A stretch of DNA of 64,000 nt. Origin: Narthecium ossifragum (lineage: Eukaryota; Streptophyta; Magnoliopsida; Dioscoreales; Nartheciaceae). How positions within the stretch are numbered: position 1 is the first letter of the stretch; each line of letters starts with the position of its first letter. Under the pieces are notes generated by a model. That model had not been told where the DNA came from, ran no database searches, and saw nothing but the letters and a program-made list of their open reading frames with translations. A program made the translations under genes and the position numbers. Positions 34,382 to 45,086 of this stretch are shown piece after piece. The stretch covers positions 11,138,048-11,202,047 of the forward strand of contig OY986966.1 in the NCBI GenBank assembly GCA_963920575.1, written 5' to 3'.

Positions 34382-35661
34382 CTTTCAACTCCTCGGGAAA
34401 TGTATCTAGATAGTGGAAACCCTGACAACTCATTGGGGAACACGATCCTGGGAAAACTGCTATGCTGCACTCCCTCAGAACCAAACAAGGACAAACTGGC
34501 CAGCAAGGCTGAAAGCTCGCCACCTCGCCTTCTCACACGATAAGCAAAGGAATCGGCTGAGAACCGATTCCCCAACAATACAATCGGGTCCCGTCGGGCG
34601 TCCAAGCAACCACCATCCGGCGACCACAATCAATGACGGCTCGGTATGCTACTAAACAGTCCATACCGAATATCACGTCAAAGCCGGTCATGTCTAGCAT
34701 CCGCAGGTCTAGATAGACATGGAGGCCTCCAACCTCCAACGAACACGATCGGCGGGACAGCACGATCGGCAGACCCGATCTACCCTCACTGTCCCGCCGA
34801 TAGGTGAGTCCACTGACTGTGCCACTTCTAGCCAACCCGTCTCTAATCCTAGCGATGTCACACACATGCTAGCAACATAGGAATGAGACGCTCCGGAATC
34901 TATTGGCATATCTACTAAAGAACTAGAAAGCTGAAAGATACCTCGGAGTACATATGGCTCTACTGCGACCTGCTGGTACTGCAATGGCGGCTGGTACAGC
35001 TATATAGTGCCTGGCTGCTGACGCTCTGGAAGGGCAAACACACGCCCTCGCCGGCCGCCTCCACCTCTGGGGTGACTCGGTCCAGCCCCTGATCCGTGCC
35101 CACCACTTCTCCCCTGCCAAGCACTGGACCCTCCGCCTCGACTGCCTTGCAGCATAGTCCCTCGCACTCCTCGCAGGTGCCAGTCCCTACGGAAGTGTCC
35201 CAGTTGCCCACACTCTTAGCATGTGACTAATGCGCCATCAGGCTACTGACTCTGGCCCCCCCCTGACGGAGCCTGCCCAGATGGCCTGACCGCCAGGAGA
35301 AACTAGCACGCTGGACTCAGCAACTGCTACTGGAAGTGTCGCGAACGTTGCTGCTGCCCTCTGCCAAATCCCCCTCTGCCCTGGGATCTCTACTGTACGC
35401 TTGTAGAGAACATTGATGGGCTTGCCCGGCACCTCTCACCCTGTGACTGCGCCTCCACTACTAAGGCGCAGTTCAGAATTGCTGCGTAGATCTGAAAGCA
35501 GTGGGAACTGGTCTGTCGCCTGATCTCTGGTCAGAGTCCCCACTCAAACTGTCGAACCCTACATGTTGGACCTCCTACCACTGCCCTGCAAAACAGACCA
35601 GATGGGTGAACCGAGTGGCATACTGCTGAACGGAGCGAGTATCATGGAGGAGGGACTGGTA
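34382..35661 (-). pseudogene. Element E protease and gag C-terminal part
   Basis: From right to left the minus strand shows the capsid end, a broken zinc knuckle (35180-35225: Cys, stop, E-C-G-Q-L-G-H-F-R-R-D, then Trp in place of the last Cys) and the protease active site PIDSGASHSYV (near 34900). GFDVIFGMD (near 34680) and the FPNELSG linker to RT follow. Several frameshifts and stops are present. LTR H interrupts gag at 35661, and gag resumes at 48470. Confidence 0.85.
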
Positions 35662-35764
35662 TGTGAGGACCTGTCCCTCTATTCCTGTAGCTCGTTGTTG
35701 ACCACAAGGGCAATTTGGTAAATTGCGCCTTGTCGGTTAGTTTCTCACCCGTGTGCGCGCATAG
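35662..35764 (+). mobile_element. LTR H, first part
   Basis: TGTGAGGACCTGTCCCTC, the sense start of the family LTR, up to the CATAG target of solo LTR L. H resumes at 37826. Its flanks are an 8-bp duplicated gag segment, GACTGGTA (35654-35661 and 48470-48477), longer than the usual 5 bp. Confidence 0.85.
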
Positions 35765-37820
35765 TGTCGCGCCCCGACCCGCAGAGAAAAAGCGGAAGCA
35801 AAGGAACTAAACAATAGCTATTAACAATTATTAACAACAGCTATTAACAAACAGTAATAAAAGAGTTAACAGGGTTCAGTACAACAAGCTACAAGGGATC
35901 AACAGTCCCCAAAAAGAAGCTACACCACCCACCGGGGTCTCCGCGAACGCACAAACGAACCCATCCTGACCCTCAGACATGGTCAGGATCCGGCACGCTG
36001 CCACGAGACTGCCGACGGGGAAGCACCGGAGGAGAACGGGGCCCCGCACCTGCAAACAAACACAGTCCAGGTAGGCATGAGCAACAGCTCAGCAGGGTCC
36101 TACTCTACAACTCCCACACACACAAGGGTAAAGCAACCAGACACACTCTGATGCCAAGTACCGAGGCTTGCCAAGGATCCCATAAGTCCCGTCAATAACC
36201 CGAAGGGTTCCTGTCCTAGGTGCGTATCTCCGATAACGCCACTGCTCAGGGGTGGGCAACTCCGACATTCCCTGACACAGGGTGGACACGACGCAACCAG
36301 TAGGACACCCTTCTCCAAGCGGGATCTCCGCACTTGGTGGAACAACCGAGGTTAGGACTACCATCACTCGGTACTCAAAGATGCAGAGTCAACACCGGCC
36401 CAACCTACCCTAGCATGTCTAATTCACAGGAAAATAGGGCAGGATAAGTATGATAAAGCTGTAAACAAACAACACAGCAAGGGCACACCTTCGGCCCATT
36501 TACACTAAACACTCCCGAGGGTCATGACTCCCTCGATTCACCACAAAGCGGTAAGGGCATACCGTCAGCCCATTTATTCTACACACCTGAGAGGCATCAC
36601 CCTCCCAGTTCAACCACAAAGCGATAAGCATTCATGCATAATTCATAACAGGACAAACCCCGAGGGCAAAATCGTAAAAACCATTTACATGCGAAGCCCC
36701 GCGGGCAAAACATCACTTAAAGCAAGTAAAACCCTCTCTGCACCGAAAGAGATCGATCTCCTATAGCATGGAGATCGATCTTCCTCGAGGCTAGAAGCAC
36801 CCGTCCTGGTCACCCGAACAAGATCGATCTCCACCCATATGAAGATCGATCTTTTAGGTGACCCACGACGCACTGGCGCCAGCCGCCAAGAGATCGATCT
36901 TCCTCCCAGGGAAATCGCTCTCACTCGGGCGGGCTGGGCCACCCCGACCAAGATCGATCTCATCCCAAGAGATCGATCATGATTGGGTTCTCCGGCAGCC
37001 GGACGGCGAGGAGCACCGCCGGAAACCTCCACCATACCTCACCAAACTAGGTGGGCTGGTAGATCTCAGTGCCACGAAGCTACTCATGGCTTCAAAATCG
37101 GGAAAGAACAACTCCACAAGGAGATCTATCAAGATCAAAACCCGGATTCAAAACCCTCAAACAAGCCTGAGTCTTAGAGGAAGAACCCTACCTCTTCAAC
37201 GCAGCTTCGATCCACAAGTCCTACCCCAGGACCTTCCTCGCCTTGCCACGAACCCAACGAGCCTTCAAGCTCCCGGAAAGGTGGCCGGAGGAGGAAGAAC
37301 GGCGAGCGAAAGCTCTCAGTCGGAACAGGGGAAAGCAGAGCCGCGAGGAAGACGAAGAGAAGAAGAAGAAGAAGAAAGGAAGGGGGAGGGGAAGGGGTAA
37401 GGCCGGGGGAAAGCCGGCGAAGGCGGGGAAAAGCTGGGGGAGGGGAGGGAAAGTCTTCCCTCCCCTGACAAGGGAAGCGACGGCCACCGACAAGGACTTC
37501 CAGGCACAGGGAGATCGATCTTCATGGTCATGGAGATCGATCTTCCTCGCCCAGAACGGCGACCACTTAGGCACAGAGAGATCGATCTTCATTGCCATGG
37601 AGATCGATCTCCCTTGCCCAAAACGGCAACCTTGGGCCGAGAAAACGGGCCCAAGCCCAGAACTCCCAAACTAGGTCCCACCTAACCTTTCTAACAAACA
37701 CAAGCATCAAACAAGGTCTGTGTATGCACACCCAGTGTGAGACGACCGCCAAGGCGCAATTTCCCAAATTGCCCTTGGGGTAAACAACAAGCCGAAGGGA
37801 TGGAGGGACGGGTCCTCACA
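35765..37820 (-). mobile_element. Solo LTR L
   Basis: TGTCGCGCCCCGACCC...GGACGGGTCCTCACA, 2056 bp, TSD CATAG (35760-35764 and 37821-37825), with no internal region. It has AAGATCGATCTT-type arrays at 36748-36980 (leader side) and 37508-37612 (U3 side), and a C/T-rich region on the minus strand between them. Confidence 0.92.
36748..36980. repeat. GATCGATCTC/TT palindrome array, leader of LTR L
   Basis: Pairs near 36751/36772, 36821/36844, 36892/36914 (second copy mutated) and 36952/36971. A matching U3 set is at 37510-37610 (37512, 37533, 37581, 37602; 21-bp pairs). Confidence 0.88.
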
Positions 37821-37825
37821 CATAG

Positions 37826-39719
37826 CCTCTGATGGATGGTCGTGTTTGACTATATCCGTTTGGGAGGTTTCGACCTGTGGACCGATCCAGCCAGTCTTTG
37901 ATCGATCGGACTCTGAGTTGGATCGATCGGATTCGGAGTTGGATCGATCGGACTCAGATAGATTGGATCGATCGGGCACTGAAACTTGTCGATGGAGTTG
38001 CGAGGACAGCCGTCGTGGCCGTCGCTCTCCGCTGTCCGGGGAGAGAAGACTTTCTCTCCTCTGCTCCCCCTTTTCCCCAGCCTTCTCGGCTTTCCCCTGG
38101 CTTTACTTCCTCTTCTCTTCCTTCTCTTTTTTTCTCTTCTTCTTCCTGGCTTCTCTTCATCCCGCGGAGCTCTACTTCTTCCCCTGTTTTCAGGCAGCCA
38201 TCTTCTCCTTTGCCGTTCTTCCTCCTTCGGCCACCGTTTTGGGAGCTTGAAAGCTCGTTGGATCCGTGGCGGGGTGAGGAAGATCCCTGGCATGGTTTGG
38301 TTGCTTGGTTAGCGGCCGTTTAGCGGGGAATTAGCCGAGGATTAGCGTTTCCGGTTGGTGTTCTACCTACATAACTTGTTTAATGGGTTTCTCTTAATCT
38401 AGACGTTAGATCTTGTTGTTCTTTCCGTTGCTGGATTCCTCTTGCTTAGTAGAATTTCTGGTATAAGTTTCATAAGCTTTGGTTGAGATTTTAGTAGGAT
38501 TTATGCATGTTTAATCTTGGATTTTCTGGTTTCTGCTATTCTTGAAGAACAGCCGGCTTGCAGCGAGTTTTTCGATCAGTACGTGCATGTTCTTGGGTTG
38601 TAATGAACATAAGAGTTGTAGATCTCTGAGTTATCTCTCAAACCCAACTGATTTCATAATTTTTTGATTTTCCTACGATTTGTTATGAATTTATTACTGG
38701 AGGGCTGCGTTGCAGCAAGTACTTGATAAGTTAGAGTTGGATCGATCGGACTTGCGAGTCCGATCGATCAGACTATAATTGGTAAGTTAGTTTGATTAGC
38801 GGTTTTGATTAGTGTTTTCCTGTTAATCTAGCTGTTAGATGATTCTAGATTTTGGATATGTTGATCCATGCATATAGGTCTACTGGAGGCTAGGTTGGAT
38901 CCCAAATCCGACGTCGGTTGGATGTCAGATCGACGGATCAACTAGCTGCTATGTAGAGAATGGTTTCTTGTTCTTGGGCTTTCCGAGCTGGATCGATCGG
39001 ACTTGCGAGTCCGATCGATTGGACTATAATTGGTAAGTTAGTTTGATTAGCGGTTTTGATTAGTATTTTCTCGTTAATCTAGCCGTTGGATGATTCTGGA
39101 TTTTTGATATGTTGATCCATGCATATAGGTCTACTGGAGGATAGGTTGGATCCCAAATCCGACGTCGGTTGGACGTCGGATCGATGGATCAACTAGCTGC
39201 TATGTAGAGAATGGTTTCTTGTTCTTGGGCTTTCCGAGCTGGATCGATCGGACTATAATTGGTAAGTTAGTTTGATTAGCGGTTTTGATTAGTGTTTTCC
39301 CATTAATTTAGCCGTTGGATGACTCTGAATTTTGGATATGTTGATCCATGCATATAGATCTACTTGAGGCTAGGTTGGATCCCAAATCTGACGTCAGTTG
39401 GACGTTGGATCGACGGATCAACTAGCTGCTATGTAGAGAATGGTTTCTTGCTCTTGGGCTTTCCGAGTTGGATCGATCGGACTTGCGAGTCCGATCGATC
39501 GAACTACTTGTAGGATCGATCCATGGGTATGTTGGATCGATCCAGGTTGCACCCAAGATGGTCTGTTCATTGACGGCTGTCGGATCGATCCATGGGTATG
39601 TTTGGATCGATCCAGGGTTTCCCAGGAACAGTATCTGAGAGTAGCAGAGAATGGCATGGTAGTGATATTGCTATAACTGTTGTTTGTTATCGCTTTGTGG
39701 TTAATCGGGGGAGTCATGA
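37826..39719 (+). mobile_element. LTR H, middle part
   Basis: It continues LTR H after solo LTR L: U3 palindromes GATCGATCGGA (37897-37970), a C/T-rich stretch (38030-38220) and the 251-bp tandem repeats (38737-39467). It ends with TTGGATCGATCCA-type palindromes (39513-39613) up to the CATGA target of element KJ. Confidence 0.85.
38737..39467. repeat. 251-bp tandem repeat, three units, in LTR H
   Basis: Units start at 38737, 38988 and 39239, each at a GGATCGATCGGA palindrome. The first two are 251 bp and the third 229 bp, having lost 22 bp that hold the second palindrome of the pair. The unit start recurs at 39468. Units differ by scattered substitutions, so amplification was within this LTR lineage and not very recent. 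Confidence 0.9.
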
Positions 39720-40855
39720 TGTGAGGATCTGTCCCTCCATTCCTGGGTCGACCGCCTGGGTCGGGCCCGTGGCTCGTTGTGGACCGCAAGGGCAATTTGG
39801 TAAATTGCGCCTTGTTGGTTTGTTTCACACCCGCGTGCGCACACACTGACCTTGTTTGTGTTAGTGCTTGATTAGAATGGTTAGGTGGACCCGGGATCGG
39901 AAGATCCGAGCTTGGGCTTGCGTTTTAGCCCAAGTTTTGCCTTCTTGGCAAATAGGATCGATCTTCTTAGCAACAAGATCGATCTTCTTCATAAGGAGAT
40001 CGATCCTCTTTGCCAAGAAGGCAAAACTTGGGCTAAAACGCAAGCCCAAGCTCGGATCTTCCGATCCCGGGTCCACCTGACCATTCTAATCAAGCACTAA
40101 CACAAACAAGGTCAGTGTGTGCGCACGCGGATGATAGGCTTAGATGACTGGTACACATTTTGCTTGATGATGATAGAGGTCGTGTCGGCTTTAAGTCAGG
40201 TGTTGAGGATGCCACCGGTGGCGGGTCTTGTTGTTTGGGCAGTGTCCGTTCCTGCCAGCAGGGGATCAGTGTGGGCCCATGGCGAGTTGGGTGACCACAG
40301 CTGACACCCTGCGACACTAGGTGTATCCAGGATGGGCCCAGTCCGTTGGGGTGACCATGGCTGGATATGTCTAGAGATCACCGGTGAAGGGTAATGGGAC
40401 CCTTGTAGCTTACTCGAGTCTGGCTTGAGGGCGACACTGTTGCGTTTCCCCCTTCCTTCTGTGTGACGTAGTGTAGAACCCTACTGAGCTTTATGCTCAC
40501 TCCTACCCGGGCTGCGTTTTGCAGGTGCAGGCACCAGCTCTTCTTCAGTAGCCCCTACCGGGCAGGTGTTTGGTGGCGCGGCGGCGTCTGGCCGGTGATT
40601 ATCATTCTACACTTTTGTTATAGTTAGTCTCCTACGGGAGTATGATGTATAAACTGTTGTAACCCCCTTTTGAGGTTTTGGATTATTATATTATAATTGT
40701 TGAGGTTTAAATTTGTTGTAATATTCAGGGTTACTTATGAATTGAATTGTGAAATCAGTAAATTGGGGGAACCCCTCGCCTTTATTTCCGCATTTAGTTA
40801 GGTTCCGGTTCACGTCGCTCGGCCCGGTTGGGCTTTCACGGGTCGGGGCGCGATA
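39720..40855 (+). repeat. Element KJ 5' LTR, rearranged
   Basis: 1136 bp against 2413 bp for its partner. Its first ~230 bp match the 3' LTR. Then come a reversed 56-bp palindrome-array segment and a reversed copy of the preceding 122 bp. The sequence then jumps to the equivalent of about 46760. The promoter-proximal part of the partner is missing. It ends GGTCGGGGCGCGATA. Confidence 0.92.
39831..40130. repeat. Perfect 122-bp inverted repeat with reversed spacer in the 5' LTR
   Basis: 39831-39952 and 40009-40130 are exact reverse complements. The 56-bp spacer (39953-40008) is the reverse complement of the array at ~45320-45375 in the 3' LTR. The arrangement is that expected from a strand-switching event at the palindrome array. 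Confidence 0.93.
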
Positions 40856-40858
40856 GCT

Positions 40859-40870
40859 TGGTATCAGAGC
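40859..40870 (+). other. Primer-binding site of element KJ
   Basis: TGGTATCAGAGC, complementary to initiator tRNA-Met, a few bases inside the 5' LTR (ends 40855). Confidence 0.88.
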
Positions 40871-43800
40871 ATAGGCTGTAGGTCCCAGGGATAGGATTAG
40901 GCTTGCGGTTAAGGTTTGAGTGTGGAATGGGATAGTTCTAGGTCTAGAACATCCTTGCATGGCTGTTTGCGATTGTGTGATATGTTTTCGCTTTATTGAT
41001 TGTTGCCTGTTTTGTTGCTTTCCGGCTGTGACATGACGTCTCAGGGGGAGATGTGCATGCACGCCGGTGTCGTCCGTTCCCTCGCCTGACAGTCTCCCCC
41101 CGTGCTGGAGATGAGCGAGTAGGGGATTGGACGTGTGTTGCCTCTGTACTCTTGGAATCCTGAGAGGTGGACCCGTTGCGGTCCAGGGGCGATGTTGGAG
41201 ATCCTTCGACAGTAGAGGACTGATTGAAGGAGGTGACCCGGATCCCGGATGTTTTGGACATCCTGGAGTATCGCTTGCTTGGGAAGTTGTTTCCTTGCCT
41301 TCCCAGGAAGCGATTCGTAGTGGCGCTTGTCGGGGCCACTAGGGACACTGTTGGTTGTGTGTTGAGAATAGTTCGCGTACTGTTCTCTGGCACCTACCCT
41401 TGAAGGGTGGTGCAGTTGGGAGTACCTTCCTCTGTTCTTGGTACTCGCACCGCGTGGCAGCACACGGGTTGGTTGGATCACCTGGCTCGGTATGCTGGAG
41501 CGACAGCGGGGGACGCCCTGGACTGTACTCCAGATACTGGGACAGATGACTTGAGGGTTGACACCGGACTGTTGGTCGGTGGTCGTGGTGAGTTTCGGGG
41601 TTGTCGTTTCTGCTTCTGAGGAACGACATGGTGGCCGTTGGCAGAGTTCAGTGGTTTCAGCATCAGCGACAGCCGTGGCAGCAGCAGCGTAATGCCGGTC
41701 CCTTGAGAGGTAGCCTGGACCGCCAGACTGAGAGGTAATCCACATGGTGCTCGAGTGCTAGCCGCCGGGTGCCTTTTCGCCGACGGTGCTGGTTGCGAGG
41801 GGCGCGAGACGCTTACCGCAGAGCAGTCGGGCGTGACGCACGGCGTGGAGCAGAGCAGTGGGTTGATACCTTAGTTGGGGCAGGTACCTGGGGCAGACGC
41901 GGAGAAATTCAGATTCCAGATAGAGCCTTGCCGGAGACGAGGCAGCGACCAGTCTTACAAGAGTTTCACGCACTTCTGGGCAGAGAGTAGCTTCAGCAGC
42001 AACCCGTTCCAGAGTTGCCTTCCTTCAGATTTTCGCTTCAGCATTCAGCTTTCGGAGCGTCTTGCGGCTCGTGCTTTCTTGTGGCTCTGGGCGTTTCCCC
42101 CTTGTGACTCGTCCCCGTGTAGCCGTGCTGGCTTGGGACTGGAGTCGGGTGTGGCTTTGGGAGTAGCCACCGATTTGGGACAAGAGCTTGGGTTGGTTGC
42201 TCTTGTCGGGGCGTTTGCTAGAGGTTGGAGACCTCTAGGTGTCCGTCGCCCACGTGTGGGACACGTTGGGGGTTCGACGGCTTCATCGATTTGCGCTGGT
42301 TGGTCGCGCACCGAGTTGTGCTTCTTTGGCCATGGGAAGGTGTCACGGGTACACCTGACGGCGTTGTTTTGCTCCCGTTGAAGGTCGCGGGTTTGCGATT
42401 CTTCTGGTTGTCGAGAGCTGGGGTTGTTCACCAGTCTGTGGTGAACTCCTCCCTCTTTTGTTTTGAGGGTGCTCAGGAGAGCCGGTTTCTCTCGTGTTGT
42501 TGTTTGTGCAGCTGTCCTTTTGAGGAGCTTCCAGGATATTCCGCCTTCGCGGGATTGCCGAGTTTGGACTCGAGGTCCGTTCGGGGTAATTCAACCAGTG
42601 TCTTCAGTGAACACGTCGCAGAGACCTTAGGGCCGAGTTGGCCGGGCTGTATTTGGGGGTAGAGGCGACCGTCGAGGACGTGTGTTCGCTCTTCTAGTCC
42701 ATCAGCAGCTTTCGCCGTTTCAGCAGTTTCATCAGTCACATCAGCAGACCGTCCCCGAGCCTTTCATTCTCCGACGAGTACGTGCCCATTGCAGTGCATC
42801 GCTGAGGTACTCGTCAGCTCAGAGTTTTGTCGACCTTCTCGTAGGTCGGACTTCACCCCAGCTACAATCAGATAAAGACTCGGGATTGTGACATCCCGAG
42901 GACAGCTTTCCGTACGAGATACGGAATGTGTCAGCGGCAGACAGATTAGTTGATCTAGCTGAGCTTGAAGCAGATGTGCGACAGCAGAGGTTGAAGACGG
43001 TGTTCAAGATTCAGTAGAGGTATCTCCAAGACTGCGGGACCGTTGACCAGAGTGACCATGAGACCGGAGCTTTTGCCTTAAAGTCATTGATTCAGTGCCT
43101 TTAAGGGTATTAGCCATCAGCAGTGGTTAAAGAGGCTAGAGCAGATTTGGTGGATTTGTCAGCTCATCAGAGACAGACAATCAGTTGGATCAGATTTCAA
43201 GGATCAGATTCCAGATGACCTCCCCTTCGGTGTTTGCAGCATCCCAGCTCTCCCGGCCAGAGTGATATAGACCCAGGGTATATATCCGGAGCTCCTGGAG
43301 ATCCGTGCTGTGGTTGGTACCGAGCACATGATAGAGGGCTGGACAGCGTCAGCAGATGGCAGGTCGTGCTTAGGTAGCAGTATTGCAGATTCGGCAGACC
43401 CATTACAGCCCGTTCCAGTGTCAGAGTGGGAGCGGAAGCACACCATGGCGAACGTCATCACCAGATTGCAGGAGGCTGCTAGGTAGAGTACGTCCCACTA
43501 CTAGAGTTTTCCTTTTCCAGCAGCCATCAGTCCAGACGGGTGCAGTGCCATTCTAGGTGTAGCATGGCAGTTCGTGCCGTTCATCCGATTGCTCAACCGA
43601 CGTTGTTGAGGCATCATCCACCATCCCAGACGTCGTCAGAGAGTTCTCAGGGAGATCAGCACAGAGCAGACTAGAGAGCTACTCAGGTCAGAGGCGATGA
43701 TCTTTGGAGTTCTCAGTTCCTGATAGGGTGTCCTTGAAGGTTCCTCCGAGCAGAGGATCAGCCAGAGTTGGCAGAGAGCAGAGGCCAGACGAGGTGGAGG

Positions 43801-44040
43801 CCGAGGCAACCCTACCCCGATAGTCTGCACCGGGACCATGACGGCGTGGAGCGACGACGACATCGAGCCTATAGAGTTTCCTGACGGCTTTAGCAGACAG
43901 TTGATAGTACCCCAGAGGTGGAGTAGCAGATCCAGAGTTGCACTAGGACATCCTACGTGAGGTTCACTCCTCTCCTGTTGCTGCTCATTCAGGAGGCATG
44001 GAGATAAATCATGGATTTCATCGTCAGCTTGGTTGGCACC
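40871..44040 (+). pseudogene. Degenerate gag-pol interior of element KJ
   Basis: No long frame matches gag or RT. Fragments are recognisable. Around 41187-41225, GDPSTVEDW-like text resembles the gag capsid (compare DYWLDGVSRVL in other copies). Around 43310-43365, VGTEHMIEGWTASAD matches the segment before integrase in element A (VGTEHAVEGWTVSAD). Near 43405-43430, PVPVSEWERKH resembles PLPVPEWMWEH. RT and RNase H motifs were not found. Much of the stretch is rich in CAG/CAGAG text. It may be a mosaic or a highly mutated interior. Confidence 0.55.
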
Positions 44041-44142
44041 AGATACAGAGATTAGATACAGAGATCAGATACAGAGATTAGATGCAGAGATCAGATACAG
44101 AGATTGGATGCAGAGCTCAGATCCAGAGACCAGATGCAGAGG
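44041..44142 (+). repeat. 13-bp minisatellite (~8 copies) in element KJ
   Basis: Units of the form AGATACAGAGATT follow one another with single-base variants, directly before the integrase catalytic region. Confidence 0.9.
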
Positions 44143-44149
44143 TGGTCAG

Positions 44150-45012
44150 AATACACAGAGTTTCAGTTCTATCGTGTCAGACCGTGACCCCAGGTTCGTC
44201 AGCAGGTTCTGGCGGGACTTCCAGGAGGCAGTTGGCACACTCCTGATTTTCGGTATGGCGTCCCGTCCGCAGGCAGACGGGCAGTCAGAGCGGACGATCC
44301 AGATCTTAGAGGACATGCTGAGAGCATGTGTCCTCGACGCCGGAGGCGGCTGGGAGGAGCACGTCCCCTTGGTGGAATTCACCTACAACAACAGCTACCA
44401 GTCCAGTCTTGGAGTTGCATCTTTCGATGCGTTGTACGGTAGGTCGTGTCGTTCCCCAGTGTGCTGGACAGAGGTTGGAGAGGGTTCACTCACCGGTCCA
44501 GACCTCATCAGGCGGTCGTCAGAGAGGTTAGTGCAGATCAGAGGCGACGACCGTTAGAGTTTGCAGTCGGCGACAGAGTGTTCTTGCGAGCATCGCCGTA
44601 CAGAGGGTCCGTCAGGTTTGGCAGGGGTGGTAAGTTGGCGCCGAGGTTTGTCGGGCCGTTTGAGATCCTAGAGAGGATAGGCGAGGTAGCTTACCGCCTG
44701 GATCTTCCTCAGCACATGTCTGCTGTGCATTCGACGTTCCATGTGTCGATGCTGAGGAAGTATCACCCAGATCCGTCTCATGTCATCAGGGTGGATGACA
44801 TCGAGCTTGAGGCAGACGCGACGTTCGTCGAGCAGCCAGTTCGAGTACTTGACCGGAGGGATCAGGTCTTGCGGGGCAAGACGATTCCCTTGGTCAAGGT
44901 ACTGTGGAGGCACAGAGGCACCGAGCAGATGACCTGGGAGTGCGAGGCGCGCATGCAGCAGGAGTTTCCACAGTTGTTTTCATCTCGAGGCACCTCTTGT
45001 CCTGTCTTCTAG
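44150..45012 (+). pseudogene. Element KJ integrase C-terminal half and chromodomain
   Basis: The sequence starts at the second catalytic Asp region (IVSDRDPRFVSRFW) and continues through GQSERTIQILED (catalytic Glu) and PLVEFTYNNSY. A deletion of about 50 bp with a frameshift follows near 44540 (RGDDR stop; next frame RRRPLEFAVGDRVF). The GPFEILERIGEVAYRL module, FHVSMLRKYHPDPS and a Tekay-type chromodomain (ATFVEQP, PLVKVLWRH, MTWECE) lead to a stop at 45010-45012. The zinc-binding module and the first catalytic Asp are missing. Confidence 0.9.
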
Positions 45013-45086
45013 TGTAACTGTTTTTATGTTTCCGAGCTCTACCTTTATCGAATCTCGGGACGAGATTTCCTTTAAGGGTATTAGGA

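Noticed and set aside
41041..41745. 234-codon minus-strand frame in element KJ
   Set aside because: It runs antisense to the element and has no recognisable domain; probably a chance frame in CAG-rich sequence.
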